Shown piece after piece: positions 13,627 through 28,700 of a stretch of DNA of 64,000 nt. The notes beneath the pieces were generated by a model. It searched no databases, was not told the origin of the DNA, and saw only the letters and a program-made list of their open reading frames with translations. Origin of the DNA: Tubulanus polymorphus (Eukaryota; Nemertea; Palaeonemertea; Tubulaniformes; Tubulanidae); assembly GCF_964204645.1 (NCBI RefSeq), contig NC_134025.1, forward strand, positions 3,353,001 to 3,417,000, in the 5' to 3' direction. Position 1 is the stretch's first letter; every line of letters begins with the position of its first letter. A program made the translations under genes and the position numbers.

Positions 13627-14568
13627 CTAGAAAAGTTCAAGCCGAAATGAAAAATGATTCATCCTTACTATGGTCCATGGGCACAATAAATAGAAAATTT
13701 AATTTGATTGGTTTCTGTTATGAGACATTTGTATACATATTCTGGTACAAAATACGAGTACTAAGTCGAATTAGGCTATTAATATTATGGGTGGAACCTT
13801 TGGCATTCTGTAAATGTTTTCTAACTGTTAGCAGTAATCCTTGACGAATGTTAAGCGCTCAGTCGAATAGCAAGTATATAATTTTAGGTTCATAAACAGC
13901 GGGCAGTTTGTTCATTTCCGGGTAGCTGCAGCTCCGGAGTTAGACTGGTTACCGGTATCTATCTTCAATTTGTATGGGAAAGGCAACCAGTCTATGGGAC
14001 GCTCTGCTTGTGATTACGCGATGTCAAAATTAGAGAGGAGGTTCGAATCCTGAACTATCAATAATTAATGACGAAACTTCGAATTCAAATACAACATATT
14101 CATGGTAGCAGATTCCTTTTTTTATTGAGAAAACAAAATAGACAATCATCATTTTTTCTTTTCCAATAACACTTGTTGAGGAAGATATAAAATTCCAATG
14201 TTGTATGTCGTATTAACTGGCACATTATTAGTTCCAATAAAAATCCAATAAAGATCTAAGCCATTTCATTTTCTTTGAATGGACAAAATTAGTGCATAAT
14301 ATTAACGATATAAAATCAATAGCACCTTCTTCAACATGTAATCACTTATGACAAGTTGTTGACCAATCTACCAAAACTCTTTCATTGTCAAAAAGTACCA
14401 CAATTATTTCATATAAGATTACAAACGACATGACAATATGAAAACTTTCTTTGAAAGTACACATTATTTCTTAACAAATTCCTACATTACATAAATGCGT
14501 TACAGCAACTTTCCTTATAAGCAAAATCTATCAAAAATTTGGTACACTATGAATATTAGAAAAAGAAG
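13627..14568 (-). other. Kelch gene 5' region and Dicer 3' UTR
   Basis: The first half should contain the unseen 5' exon(s) of the Kelch gene. The second half is the Dicer 3' UTR, with a minus-strand AATAAA (plus TTTATT) near 14121. A B-box-like GGTTCGAATCC near 14040 is present but no tRNA folds around it. Confidence 0.4.
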
Positions 14569-17500
14569 CTACATGTCCATGTAATCTTCCGCTACATTTG
14601 CTAAATTTTGTTTCAAGTTTTTCAGAGCTTTCAGCGCACGTTTCGCTGCTGCACTCTTAGCAATACGGTAATTTCTGCCAACTCCCGTGTACGTCCCCTT
14701 TCCCATTACATTAACAGTAACTCTAATCTTTCCATCCATAGTTCGTTCAGGTTTCCTGAAAAATATAACACAGCTCATATAGCAATGTCATGGATTTCAA
14801 ATTTTCTCGAATAATTGATTTACGTACTCGAATTTGGCAGCTTCAGGTTCTAGTTCCAGTAATTCACGTACTGGAGACTTAGGAATATTCGATGTAAACA
14901 TTTCTAGAAAAGAAATTTATTTGATATCACTAAGAAATCAATAGATCTAGCTGCTGGGTAAATATGTACGAATCAACTGACCTATTTGAGGCCTCATCAT
15001 ATGAAAATAGACTTTCCAAACAGTTTCTAAATCCATTCCACTATCCAAATAAATTGCTCCAGCAACTGATTCAAATATATCGCCTAGAGCTTTTGGAATT
15101 TCAATATCTTCTTCTTCACTGCTTTCATCGGAGTCGGAGTCCAAGAACTAAAATGATCAGTATACAACATAGTGAAAACTAGAATTTGAGAGTTGAAATA
15201 TTTGTGAGGATATGATATAATTACCTCATCTACAGTGATTTCATCATTCATTTTCTCTTTCTGCCATTGGACAAATTCGTTGATAACGTGGAAGAGTTGT
15301 GGAGAGACAGCTTTAAAGTACTTGTGAAAGTCCCATTTTACGGCGAGGGCAGCAAAAATGTTATTGTTGACAAGGGCTGAACGTAGATCAGTAAGCACAC
15401 CTAAGATGAAATAAATTCTTTAATTAGATAACGATATAATATGATTACATTTACAATGTTTGCATGCACGTTTTTTTATTATTTCTATTACCAGGGGAAT
15501 GTTTTTTAGAGTCCTGAAACAAGTGTCGTGTAATCACATAATCAAGAATAGCATCGCCCAGGAATTCTAACCTGAAAGAGAGTAGCACATATTGGTAGTT
15601 AACTTTGCGTAAATATTGATGAAACAGTTATCTTGACAGCAAATGTGAAAATGTATCTCACCTTTGGTAGCAATCAGTGATTGTATTGTAATGGAAGGAA
15701 GCGTGTGTAAATGCCTGTAACAGATACGCTCGATCTTTGAATGTGTAATTGATTTTTGCTTCAAATGCCTCAAATCCGTCCAACATGTGATTGAGACGAT
15801 GTTCTGCGTTGGGTTCGTGTGTGAGTAAAGGTGACGGCGGTTGTTGAAGATCAATGAATTCTCGATTCTCGTGTTTTGGAAGCACTTTTAAACCCAACCA
15901 ACTCATGAATTGCAATGCATCTTTCATTCCGCAGGTTATCAAATAACAACCGATCAGAGCCTCTACACAATCTGCTATACTCTTTTTTGGAAGACTGTGC
16001 TGTGTTTGTAGATTGTAAGGAATAAGCATATGATCAGCAGGTATAGTCGTATCGTTCTTTTCTTCATCAGCGCGTAAAATTTCTTGTAATTCCTTCTCGA
16101 AAGCTTTCTTCTGATCTTCAGCTGAACCGATCTCAGGATTGGTTGTATCGACATTGGCAGCTGTTTGCGTTTTTGTGCAATTCGGATTCCACACATTTAT
16201 ATCGGCAGGAATCCGTAACACACCCGAATGACAATCACTACGAATAACATAACCCGAAGGTAACCAGTTTTCAGTTGGTTCAAATTTCGTCGACACCATG
16301 CATTCGGCGAATCCCTTACGAATACCTAACTTGAATAAGTTGATGTTGCTCACTTGTTTACTTCTAAGATGACTAAGTTTACCTTCATGAATGCTTGGAT
16401 ACATGCAATACAAATAAGCAGTAATGGCAAACTTGAGAAATGAATCACCAATTGTTTCCAATCTTTCCAGATTGAAGAAATCGTTAGCATTTGACATTGT
16501 CAATGTTTGTAATATAAGACATGGACTAGGTCCATATTTATTTTCTATAAAAGGCTGACTAGAAAATAGTGTATTAAATCCATCATTAGCACAGTTGTTG
16601 ATATCACAGTCATCCTGATTATCTTGCATTCTCAGTGTTAGCAAATCATCTCCGAGAGGTTTTCCATTTGTGTCAGTGGAAGATGATGGAGAAGCAGCGT
16701 GGATTTCGTTGGTAGACTTGTTTTCATCGTCGAAATTAGCACCAAATACATAGTCATTACAATCAGCACTAGATGAGTTAATAGTTTGCATAGAATGAAG
16801 ATCATCATCCTCATCATCAACATCATCATTATCCTCATCATCATTATCCTCAACACCATTACTTTCATCAACATCATTGACATCATCCTCATCATCATCG
16901 TCCTCAACATCATTTCTTTCATCAACATCATAGACATCATCCTCATCATTATTATCATCAAAATCCTTATCCTCATCACCATTATCATCCTCATTACTGC
17001 TGCCGTTCGCTTGGTCCACTTCAGTTTTCGCTTCATCTGCAGCCAGTTGCTCGTTCATCTGTTTCACTTTTAAGCTGAATCCGAAGTCCAACTTTGGAAA
17101 TGAAAAATCATTAGGAACATTCTCGGTGCCGATTCCTGCCTCTCTCGCAATAAGGCAGCGAATTTCATTTGCGATAAGAAGATAATTTGTGCGGTAAAGT
17201 ATTGCTGGTATGCATACTGTTTTACGCCATAATGAAGCAGGAAACGGATGAATTCCGCACAGCTCTGGAATAAAGATTTGTTTTTGTTGCAGATTTTCAC
17301 GGCGGGCACGTTTTGTTTGAGCGCTGCTCGTCGGGAGCGCTACTCCCTTTTGATTCATGTATCGCGGAGTGAGTAGATTTAAACGCGCCGACGTGTGGTC
17401 GACATCCAGTAGCGGCTGATTCAAATTCGTTACATTCAGACCGTATTTGCTACGATAGTAATCTTCGAATGTGGCGTAAAGTTCTTGCGATGGGAAATGA

Positions 17501-20500
17501 CTTCGTGGACTGAGATCGGTACGAATTTCAGCCACGTAGAAATACTGCGGTTTATCTAGATTTCTATACGCAGGCATGACAACGGCGTCCAGGTGGTCTT
17601 CTTCAAGAAATTCAAATTTTTCATCGGGTTTGGCACTTTGACTGAAGCACTTCTTGTAGTTACTATTTCGACATTCATCGATTTCATCCACAAATTTCCA
17701 ATCGATTCCTTTGATAGCTTTAAAAGAGAAAATACTTGAAATAAATTGATATTTGCATGCAGGTTAAGATGCTACAAATAATACAAACTTACTTGTATCG
17801 ATAGGAATTACTAAGTAACCACATTGAGCCTTCTCTTGATTATATTCCATCGGATCTTTTTCGAGACGTAAAACTCGATTAAAAAGATACCGATGGAAAT
17901 TTGTCAGTTTTTTAAGTTGATCTTCATCGTGACAAAGATCATCGTTAAGTTGAACTAACGAAACGGTCACTTCTCCAGACCTCGTGAACACAGGAAACAG
18001 CGGTATCTGTGGAATAATGATTATTTCATACAGTATCCAGAAAGAAATTATCGTTTTCGAATGCACATCGAAATGCAAAACTTACATTTGGTATCATTTT
18101 AGCAGTGAGAACACCAAACGCTTTATCATATTCTTCCGGTGGGTAAAGTTTTCTTCCTCGAGTATTCTGCTCTTCTGAGATTGGACACGTTAGCACCATA
18201 TGGATGAGATACAGATATGAAGGTTTCCCTGGTTCAGGTTTACTATTCATAAATGCATCAGCATTCTGTAAATAGCAAGCATCACATATGTGTACACCAG
18301 CGATAACTCTAAGCATGAACTCGCATATAATCACAACGTTACCTTTTTGTAATAGTTTTGTTTTTTGCGAGTTGTTCCTGTTCGACTGATTCCATGGTCA
18401 GCATCATCTTCCCAATCGTTCTCCTCTTCATATTGTACGACTTCTTTTCCAACGGGTAAAAGACGATCGTCTAATTCATCTAAAATTCAACACGATATTC
18501 TCAACATCAATACACGTATCTGCGAGGTAGATCGAACGTTTCAAAAGAATCAGTACGTACTTGCTTCATGTAGTATCTTACAGGTTTTCAAAGCTACAGA
18601 CATTTTTGCGAGCTTTTTTCTCACCATCGGATCTCCCTAAATGAAAATCGCATTCTATCAAATTGAGCGAATCAATACTGTTTACATATTTTGATATCTT
18701 CAATTAATTGACAGACAATGTTATTTACCACAATTTGTTGTTTGACAACTGAGTTTATTGGAAGTTGAAGTGTACAAGTAAACAGTTTTTGCCCATTAAT
18801 CATTTCCTCTATGATACGACACTTTGGAGTGAGATGAGTGAAAGCATCACTGGGCAGTTTAGCGCAATATCTGAAAAACAAATTATTCATACTTCAATGG
18901 AGTACCAGCACGCATGCTATCCAGTTTATTGAGGCATAATTTTTCTACATTTCCATAGAATTTGAGAAATTACCGGGTATCGTTAAATTTCAATTGATCC
19001 AGCATTGACTGGCATTGAAAACTAGCAACACACCTGGCGCAGTAGTGGTCCTGCTACCCCATTCATTCAGAAGCAAACATTTCTAGAATGTTGCACGTAT
19101 CAAACCGAAGAATACTAACCGATTAACAAGTGCAATAGCTGAAGCCATCGTTACCCGAGGTGAACCTTCGCCTTTAAATGGAATGTACGGTGGAATGAGA
19201 TCATTGGCTAAATGTTCATCCATCTCATCTTCATCATGTTCATCTCGACGACGACATTTTTCCATAAGAATCTAAACACAAATCAGCATCAAATACATCA
19301 AAATGACATACACAGTAACTCATCAAATCGACATCCATAAGTTTTGTTTATTTTTCCGTACTTTTTCGATTCCTCTGTATATATGCAATTCTTTCGGAAA
19401 TGTAGACTGCAATTCATTACTGACCAACATGTAGTACTTGGATTTAGGGGACCTCGCTCGACCCTGCAATATGATTGTACACGATGTGATTCCAAAATAC
19501 CAATAATCAATTGAAATACAGTAAACTTCGCTGTCAGACAAAACGCTATCTTTTTTGTAATTTCCTTTTATTCTCCTATCTTCAACCAGACCGATCTCGG
19601 CCGAATTATGCCAGTCCAAGTTTTTCGAAGTCAGGCGAAGTTTACCGAAGTTCATTTTCAATAGTTTTAATAAGATGTATTTGACCATACCTTTGACTGC
19701 ACGTAAGCGCGGTATGTACTTGGAAGATCAAATCTTACAATCAGATTACATTTTGGCACATCTAGACCTTCTTCTAACACGCTCGTCGAAATCAACAGAT
19801 TAATTTCCTTATTGCGAAATTTCCTCATCGTTTCATCCAACTTTTTTTGCATCATTTTGGCTTCTGGATTTTCGCCTTTTTGTCCGTGGCCCATTACATG
19901 GCTACTTTTTACGAAATACAGTTTCTCATCCCAGATGCATAATTCTTGAATCAATTTGTTCAGGGCATAAGCAACATGACGCCTTTCAACGAATACAATA
20001 CCAAGCATACTGTCATCTTCTTTATTAGATCCATCCTCTTTTTCGCCAGTATTTGATATTTTCTTGGCAACATATTGATAAGCTATAAATGAAAGGTGGT
20101 GAATATGCTTATAGAATAACATTATATCTTAAGTAATAAATAAGAGTTGTTTTTGTTAAGCCACATACCTGGGAATTTCGGTTGATTGCTAGTATCCATT
20201 GGCTCTTCGTCAGAAAGCTCAAATGAGTCATTACTATCACCATCCATGTCATCATCTGAAATATCCTCAGCTCCGGCCATATAATCATCAAACTCGGGCA
20301 ATTCGGAGTTTATTTCCTTCGTCTCAATCACAAAATCATCATCGGGTTTATACGCATACAATAACTTAATGAGTTCCATAACTTTAGGACTGAAGAAAGT
20401 ATGGAAATCATCAAGAGTTAGAGTAAGATTATTTTCGAATCGTTGTTCGAATGTGTTGAAAATCATTCGTAAAATGGTCAGTGTCATGTGTATGAATTGA

Positions 20501-22143
20501 CGAGTTAATTCCTGATGTTCGTGTTCAACACGGCAGCATAACTGTTTGATGAATACTTTGGCAACGTGAGCAGCGCACCACGGTCCTAGCGTGTGCAAAA
20601 TCCACTACAAAAATATACAATAAAGGCCATTTCAAAAACCATCTCATGAAAGATTGATAAGCCCTTTATTTTAAATACCTTCGATGATGAATTTCTAACA
20701 GCGACATTTCCAAGGGAGGTGGGGAAAACGTTGAAGAACATATCTTTGACTTACAGTATACCACCAGATAAAATAGCAAACAACAGGTATTGACTCTGAC
20801 ACTGAACGAAGTCCAATCCCACATTGAGGAATGTTTAAAATTTCATTTTGTATTTTACTTGAAGAGTATTTTACTTTTGTATTTTACTTTGGAAGGGTGT
20901 AGGGAAAAAGTTTTATTTTTTTTTCATTTAGAAATTTGTATACGTAGTTATATCTGAAAATAAAGGTTTAAATGAATACCGGTAGATGGATGACTTACCG
21001 AGCATTCTTGCAGAGCATATTTAGCTAAATTTCTCGGATCTTTCTCTCCATCTTCTTCGTTCACATTGATCAGCACATTCTCCATGAAATACAACGCGTC
21101 GTCGAGCCAATCACTGAACTCTCTCACTAATCCAGTTTTATCTTCGTATTCATCGACGACGATTAAAATCTCTTCCGGTCGAGTTCCGAACGCGTCCAAC
21201 GCGATCATATCCGAGGACGTTACCGCGACACTACGCAACGTAAGTTCTAAATTGCGGATCGTTTTATCGAGTTCGCTGTCCGAACGACATTTCGAATGCA
21301 ATATCGCAGCCGTCAGTCCTAGAATCGCCGGATGCTCTTCGCAAACGTCGTGAAACTTCATAATATTCACGTACGGGTGATTCTTTACGGCCATATGACA
21401 CTCGTCAAATATCAATAAGTTTATCCGCGACAAACTGATGAAACCGTGATGAAGAAGGTCGGAAAATATCTGAGGCGTCATGACCAGAATTTGATACTTT
21501 TGAAATTCTTCAATCCATTTTTCACCAGTCCAAAGGTCAACGCCTAGCGCTCCGATATAGTTACCGACTGTGAAATCGGTATGATACCTTATCGCTTTCG
21601 CTTGCTGTTCAACCATAGGAGCTACAAAAAATGATTTACAAAATTAACACCGATACTTGTCTATCTCGATCCACTTGTTTCTAGAATTCTGAAGTTGAAA
21701 TTAATCATTATTCCTAATCAGTTAATTGAGAGTCGAATCTTCAGGAGATGAAACACAAAGCATAAATGCAGGCCTACTTACTGGTTGGAACCAAAAATAT
21801 AGTCCTTTTCCCTCCTTCATCAAATGGTTTACGGATTGCACTGGCTTTCATTTTCATAAGCATGATACCGATGAAAGTTTTACCTTTCCCAGTTCCCAAA
21901 CATACAATTGTATTACGCTCAAGAGCGACATCCAAAAGTTCAACCTGAAATTTGAATTCGGTGATAGTTGATCGGTTAGCGAAGTCTTTGAGGTGAACAA
22001 ATGTCAAAATTGCGATTCTATCGACACATATGACGTACCTGATACGGTCTTGGAGTGAAACGATCTTCATGGATAACTTCTTGCCTGTGTCCTTTTGGTT
22101 TCCGCGGAGGAGGCAGAACTGGTAGTTCAGATTTTGGATGCAT
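14569..22143 (-). CDS. DICER1: Dicer endoribonuclease (complete)
   Basis: Dicer cuts double-stranded RNA and pre-miRNA into 21-23 nt guides. Eighteen coding exons join exactly in frame to about 1,820 residues (vertebrate Dicer is about 1,920): 22039-22143, 21782-21944, 20999-21621, 20169-20604, 19691-20082, 19362-19463, 19120-19271, 18729-18870, 18561-18636, 18343-18479, 18086-18265, 17793-18006, 15662-17717, 15492-15571, 15225-15400, 14982-15147, 14828-14903 and 14569-14755. Domains in order: DEAD-type helicase (Walker A GTGKGKTF, motif II DECH, C-half [16 protein letters not shown]), DUF283, platform/PAZ ([20 protein letters not shown]), RNase IIIa ([13 protein letters not shown] and [12 protein letters not shown]), RNase IIIb ([10 protein letters not shown] and [18 protein letters not shown]), and dsRBD ([18 protein letters not shown]). 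The acidic catalytic residues of both RNase III domains are present, so it should be active. The start at 22143 has an in-frame TAA just upstream, and a non-coding 5' exon boundary lies at 22186. An acidic repeat tract interrupts RNase IIIa and is listed separately. It is closest to metazoan Dicer-1. Confidence 0.98.
16785..16995 (-). repeat. Acidic Asp/Glu tract encoded by trinucleotide-like repeat inside Dicer
   Basis: The plus strand here is dominated by TCA/ATC/CTC triplets. On the coding strand this gives a run of roughly 65 residues that is almost entirely D, E and N, with the short motif [10 protein letters not shown] / [10 protein letters not shown] repeated. It lies between the PAZ-connector and the RNase IIIa catalytic segment, where other Dicers carry a variable loop. 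The open frames seen on the opposite strand across this tract are shadows. Confidence 0.85.
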
Positions 22144-22186
22144 CTTATTAGTTGTCACTTGTTATTGCAGCAAGTCAATTGAGGAG

Positions 22187-22601
22187 CTGAAACAAACACA
22201 ACATTTTCAGTACACTTGTTCTTGCCGTTTATGTGAATATATCAGTACCAGATTGGTTTCTTATATTAGCGGTTCTTATTAATTTCAATAAAAGAATTTC
22301 AATTTTCATCAGCTCTCCTTCCTTACTCACTTTTTGTGTCTTTCTTGTTGTTTGTTTTAGTCAGGAATGATTATCATAGTGTCTAGCTTCTGGTGATTGG
22401 ATAGTGATATCGAAGAACTTTAAACAGAGATCTTTGGAAATCTAGTTTCTGTTCGTGAATTCAGGGATGGTTAGTACTGCGGCATGGACATCGTATAGGG
22501 AAAACCCACTTTCACCGAATACGATAAAGTACGTTGCCTGTGATTCGCTGATCCGTTCAAGTTCTGTCTAATCAACGATACGATAACAAATGTCAACAAA
22601 T
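22187..22601. promoter_or_regulatory. Divergent Dicer / ALKBH6 promoter
   Basis: Dicer reads left from its coding exon at 22143 (exon boundary 22186) and ALKBH6 reads right from 22602. About 0.4 kb separates the two, and it must hold the Dicer first non-coding exon and both start sites. The ALKBH6 start sits in an ATGGCCGCG context resembling the YY1-type initiator common at housekeeping promoters. No TATA box was recognised. Confidence 0.5.
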
Positions 22602-23942
<1,341 letters not shown>

Positions 23943-24036
23943 GAAAAAAAATCATTGTATATCTAATGGTTTATATTTGTTGTTTTCTAATAAATTGATT
24001 TACAGATACATACACGGATGTTTTTTGTCAGAAAAT

Positions 24037-25142
24037 CTACCAGCCTCTGCCACCACCTCTGCTACCTCTGCTGTCACTAGCAGACGAACTAGATCGCGTA
24101 CTGGTTCCTCCGTTGCTGGAACTTCGTCCCGATGACGAACTGGAACTTGTACGGCCGTTACTACCGCTGGTGCTATGACTGGATTTTTCTCCAGCACTAA
24201 CGCTACCTCTGGCGCTACTTCGACCTCTACCTACTGATACTGAACCACCGATGGATACACTTCTGCCGCCTTTACCGGCATCACCGCTGCTCTGAGCAGA
24301 CGAACTTTTGGACCCCGCTCCCATGGATCCGCTGACTGACAAACGTCCTTTACTATCGACGGAGACAGTACAACTAGCCGATGCACTGAGATCTCTTTTA
24401 CGCCTTTGGCTTTGTTTAGAGATTGGTTTCACACGAAATACAAGCATACCCGCACACATACCACTAACAGTTTCATCGCCGATGTTTTCCTCTACGTTGG
24501 TTATTGGCGTTCCGTACGTTTCCATCTCAAATACATTTCCATTTGCCGAGCCCTGCAATGTTATTGTTGATGGTTTTTAAAAGTAAGTTAAATGAGGACG
24601 GCCGATGCGATTATAGTTTGTTTTACAATGAACTTACATCTGATCCATATTTGAACATCAAAAAACGGGTGTTGATGACTTCGGGGTGGATCTCAGCGAG
24701 GAAACATTTTTTATAGGTATGGTCTTTGAATAGAGTGATACCCTGGATAAAAAATTATACATATTCAACAAGCCTTTTCCCATATGCATCACATCCGGCT
24801 GTATTTCAAGATTGAATTCACACATACCTTTTCTATGTTATGATATACAGTTGTTCGATCGCTTAAACTTTGTTTTGGAATCACAATAAATTCCCGGTTC
24901 CCGTTCGGCAAAACGATAACTTGCTCCGTAGCCACCTTTCCGGATTCATCAGTGAATCTACGCAGTGTTCCCGGGAGCTGGAATGAAAAAAATAATGATC
25001 GCAAGCTTTTTTTACTACATTATTAACCACGAATTGTTTGGAGAAAATTAACTATATATGAGCGACTATTTACCTGATTTTCATTAGTTCCCGCAACTAA
25101 CTTTACAAATAAAATGAAACTTGCGATATTCACCAACATCAT
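24037..25142 (-). CDS. Secreted BRICHOS-like protein with Ser/Gly-rich tail
   Basis: Four exons (25074-25142, 24828-24977, 24638-24742, 24037-24552) join in frame to 279 residues. The N-terminus is a signal peptide (MMLVNIASFILFVKLVAG). The next roughly 130 residues resemble a BRICHOS-type fold: DRTTVYHNIEKGITLF, then KKCFLAEIHPE, then a second cysteine in SGMCAGMLVFRV, that is, two cysteines flanking a beta-rich module. A tetrabasic RRKR follows directly and looks like a furin site. The C-terminal 110 or so residues are almost only Ser, Gly, Arg and Ala. Known BRICHOS proteins are pro-proteins whose BRICHOS module chaperones an aggregation-prone segment released by furin. The same layout here is suggestive, but the BRICHOS assignment is by eye and not certain. 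The gene is convergent with ALKBH6, with only about 95 bp between stop codons. Confidence 0.72.
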
Positions 25143-25775
25143 CTGAAAAACATATTTACCACATAGAATCAAGTCTCCATTATTCCAAAACAGCGCGAAT
25201 ATACTTAGAAATTAAGTAGACGTACCTTTCAGTCTTCAGTTCAGTTCACTTGTAAGTCAAATCGTAAAATAATGATTATAATTTCTGGCTGTGTTTTATT
25301 TACCCTAGAGGGTCTAGAATAGATGGAAATTCCCATTACTAATCTCTTAAGTATTTCAATTGCCTCTCTTGGCTGACCTTCCACCATCCGTTCAACGATA
25401 AACAGGAACTAAATGAGCGTCAATTTCGGGGAAATTCTAGACGGCTGTATATTTTCACTCGTATGTTCGTCTGGGAAATCAAATAGGAACCTCTCCAAAT
25501 GGTTAATCAACAAACAATTGTTTTCTCACTATCTTTTTGTTTATCTAAACCATGCGTCCTTTTTTTTAGCAGTTCACTTCGTCATTCGATGGCTTTCAAG
25601 TCGACAATCAGAAACATAAATACGTAGAAAAACAAAACTCGTTCAGTTACATTTTGAAATTGATTATATCATATATTCATCTGTTAGTATATATACATAT
25701 ATTTTCACTTCTATAAAAATCAGCAGTTATTTCATTGGACGGGACTAAAATGTTCCTATTTTCTAATAAGGGATT
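25143..25775. other. Interval between BRICHOS-like gene and fibrinogen-domain gene
   Basis: This holds the 5' non-coding part of the BRICHOS-like gene (an acceptor directly precedes its ATG, so a 5' UTR exon lies here) and the 3' UTR of the fibrinogen-domain gene. Nothing else was recognised. Confidence 0.4.
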
Positions 25776-28700
25776 CTAGTTTTTAGCAGTTTTTGGTCGT
25801 ATTTTCATTTCTACTCTGCGAATGGAATATTTCGGGCCTTTCCAAGGTTTCCACGCAACTCCGTCAAATTTCTTATCGGCAACTTTACCGTCCCTATAAT
25901 AAACACCGTTAAGGTTTGATTGATAGCACTTATAATACCACCATGCACCGGAAAATCTTTTCGCGCAACTGCCACCGAAATCTTTTTCCATGCGGTCGTT
26001 ATCAACGTCTTTCGTAGAAAATTGTTCGTTATCGTGTTTTTTAAGTCCATCACCAGCATTTCCTTCATATCCTGAAACGTGTAGTCTATAACCGTTGTCC
26101 CCATCGTCGATCCAGAAGTCTTCATAAGTAGCTGAGACTTTGTTTCGCTCCCAGTCCGTCATTTCAATTTTTAACACATATTCACCTTGGTTCGTAATTT
26201 GATGAATGTAATCATTTCCTAACCAATGTTCACCAAGTAGATCTAAAATATAGTAATGTCGATGATAATCTAATAATGAGATAATGTTGAGATAAATCGA
26301 ATATACCCAAATAAGTGTATTCAGGGACAAATGACGACATTCATGAATGAATAAAACAATGTTAATTCGAAAGAGCGATAACTAACCACCAAATCCATCT
26401 CTGTATTCGTTCCAAGTCTTGAAAAAGTCGATATTGCCGGACTGTCTACGTTGTATGACCGTCCAACCACCATTCTTCATATCACAGAAAGATTTTATCG
26501 ACCGGCCGTTCAAAGCAATCGGAGAGATATTCATTATACCATCTCTCTTTCTTCCTTGTTTCAAAAGCTCATAACAATCTACAAAATATCACATATACAT
26601 TCTAACTTGAATCTTGAGACGTAACAAGAAATAATTTCCATTTTAGAAATTTACAAACCTTTTGCTCTGTAGTGTTTTTCGTTAACGTAAAGTATCTTCC
26701 GAGGCTCATCTGCAGCGGGTTCCTGTTTAACCACAGGTACGGGTGCAGGTGCAGGCTCAGCTGCAACAGGCTCCTGTTTGGTCATAGGGACAGGTACAGG
26801 AACAGGTACAGGCGCATGCTCAGCTGCGGCGGGCTTCTGTTTAGCAGCAGGTACAGCTACAGGCTCATCTACAACAGGCGTCTCTTTAGCCACAGGTACG
26901 GATGCAGCTGCATGTTCATGTGCAGGTACTGACTTGGTGGATTCCTCCTGTGTAGTCTGCTGAGAAATTGTTTCACTAAGTGGTGAATCTTTTTGCTCTT
27001 CTTGCTTAATTTGTTCATTTTGTTGTGATCCATCTTTAGGTTCTGCTGTTAATAATTCATCTGACTTGAGAGGCTCTGTCGACGTGGACTGTCCTGTGTC
27101 ATTCGGCAAGGATTCTTTCTTAGAATCGTCTATATGTTGTTGCTGTTTTGTAATTTGCTGCTCTTCAGATTTCGTGAAGACTTTTTCAACTCCTTGACGA
27201 TCATCTTTGCCAGCCTCTTCTATAATTTCCTTGTGTTCAATTATCTTCTCTTTAGGTTCGCCAAGTGTCTCATGTTTTTGATCCGTTTGAGTGGCAAAAT
27301 TTTGGTCTGCATCCTTCTTGTTATCAACAATGGATTCTAATTTAGTTTCTGATTTATCCTCTCCCAACATTTCCTGCACTGATTTGTCGGACTTATCATT
27401 TTTACTAGATCCTTTTGCGTATTTGGTGGCTTGCTCTTTAGAAGATATATCTTCCAAAGGTGTTGTTGAAGGTTTAGATTGTTGCTTTTTATCTTGTTCG
27501 ATGTTAGTTACATATTGATCACCTAACTCTTCTTTATTTTGTTTTGGTTTGGTATCTAAGGAGTCGCTATCAGTCTTTGGGCCAGGTGTTCCTTCTTTTT
27601 GAAGGACCATTTCGTCAGATAGAATATTGCTAGGCTTTTCTGATTTAGCCGAGTCATTGATAACAGAGTCTGCTGTATTCTGATCCTTATCAGAAATTGT
27701 TCTCTGTGCACTACCTTCTTCCTTTCCACTAATGTTACCATCATCTGTGCCCTCTCTCTTTTTATCTTTAGCTACCGTAGATGACGTCTCTGGAATTCGA
27801 CCAATTTTTTCATGATCCACAGAAATATCTACTGATGGTGTATCTGAACTGCTTGAGGGGTCTTTGCTCAAAGGTGTCGCGACTTGTTTCTCATAATAAG
27901 GTCCATTAAGATTGATTTCACCAATAGTTTTTTCCAATGTCTTCACACGCAGTTCTTTTTTGTTTAAACCTTCCTCCACTTGATTAAGCTTCGTCAAAAC
28001 TTGTGATATTGCCATCGATTGACTCATAACTAAATCTTTCAACCGTCGATTTTCTTCTTCCATTTTAGTTGATTGATCTTTCAAATATTCAATAACTGTA
28101 GTTTGTCCATTTATCATTTTTGCTAGTTGTGTGATGCGGCTTTGCTGTTTTTCAATATTACTCAATGCTTTTGTAACATTAGCAATACCCGATGATGGTG
28201 CACTCTCGCTTTCCTGTCGTTTGTTTTCCAGTTGCATGAACTTCCGGTTACTTTTAGAAATAATCTCATTTTCACTTTTCAATATGGAAAAACTGTGGTT
28301 AATCTTTAACAGTTCGTTTTCGAGTTTTAACATATAATTTTCTAGTTTTGTAATCATGGCAGAATCATTGTTTTTGTTCATTTTTTCGTGTAGCAGTTGA
28401 TTTTCCAATCGGAGAATTTGCAATTCAAGCATTTTTATTTTATCATCGTGCGCTTTAGTTTTGATGTCAATTTCTTTTTGTTTTTCTCCAATTTCTTCAT
28501 TAAGTTTCACGTTTTCGTATATAGCTTGAGGCATGACCACTGGTGCATCCGGTTCTGGCTTTTTATCATTAAATGCTTCATCACTATCGGATATCTTCTT
28601 TTTGTCTTTCCCTCTTTTATCACTTACCGATTTCAATAGCGTTTCATTTTCGTTTTCTGATTTCTCATCACTATCATCAGATTCCAACTTCTCTTTCTTA

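Noticed and set aside
13970-14055. Possible tRNA or SINE head (GGTTCGAATCC)
   Set aside because: No A-box at the right distance, and the acceptor and anticodon arms do not fold.
16786-17073. Ile-rich plus-strand frame and Met-rich minus-strand frame over the Dicer acidic tract
   Set aside because: They are alternate-frame readings of the triplet repeat. Only the Dicer frame continues into conserved domains.
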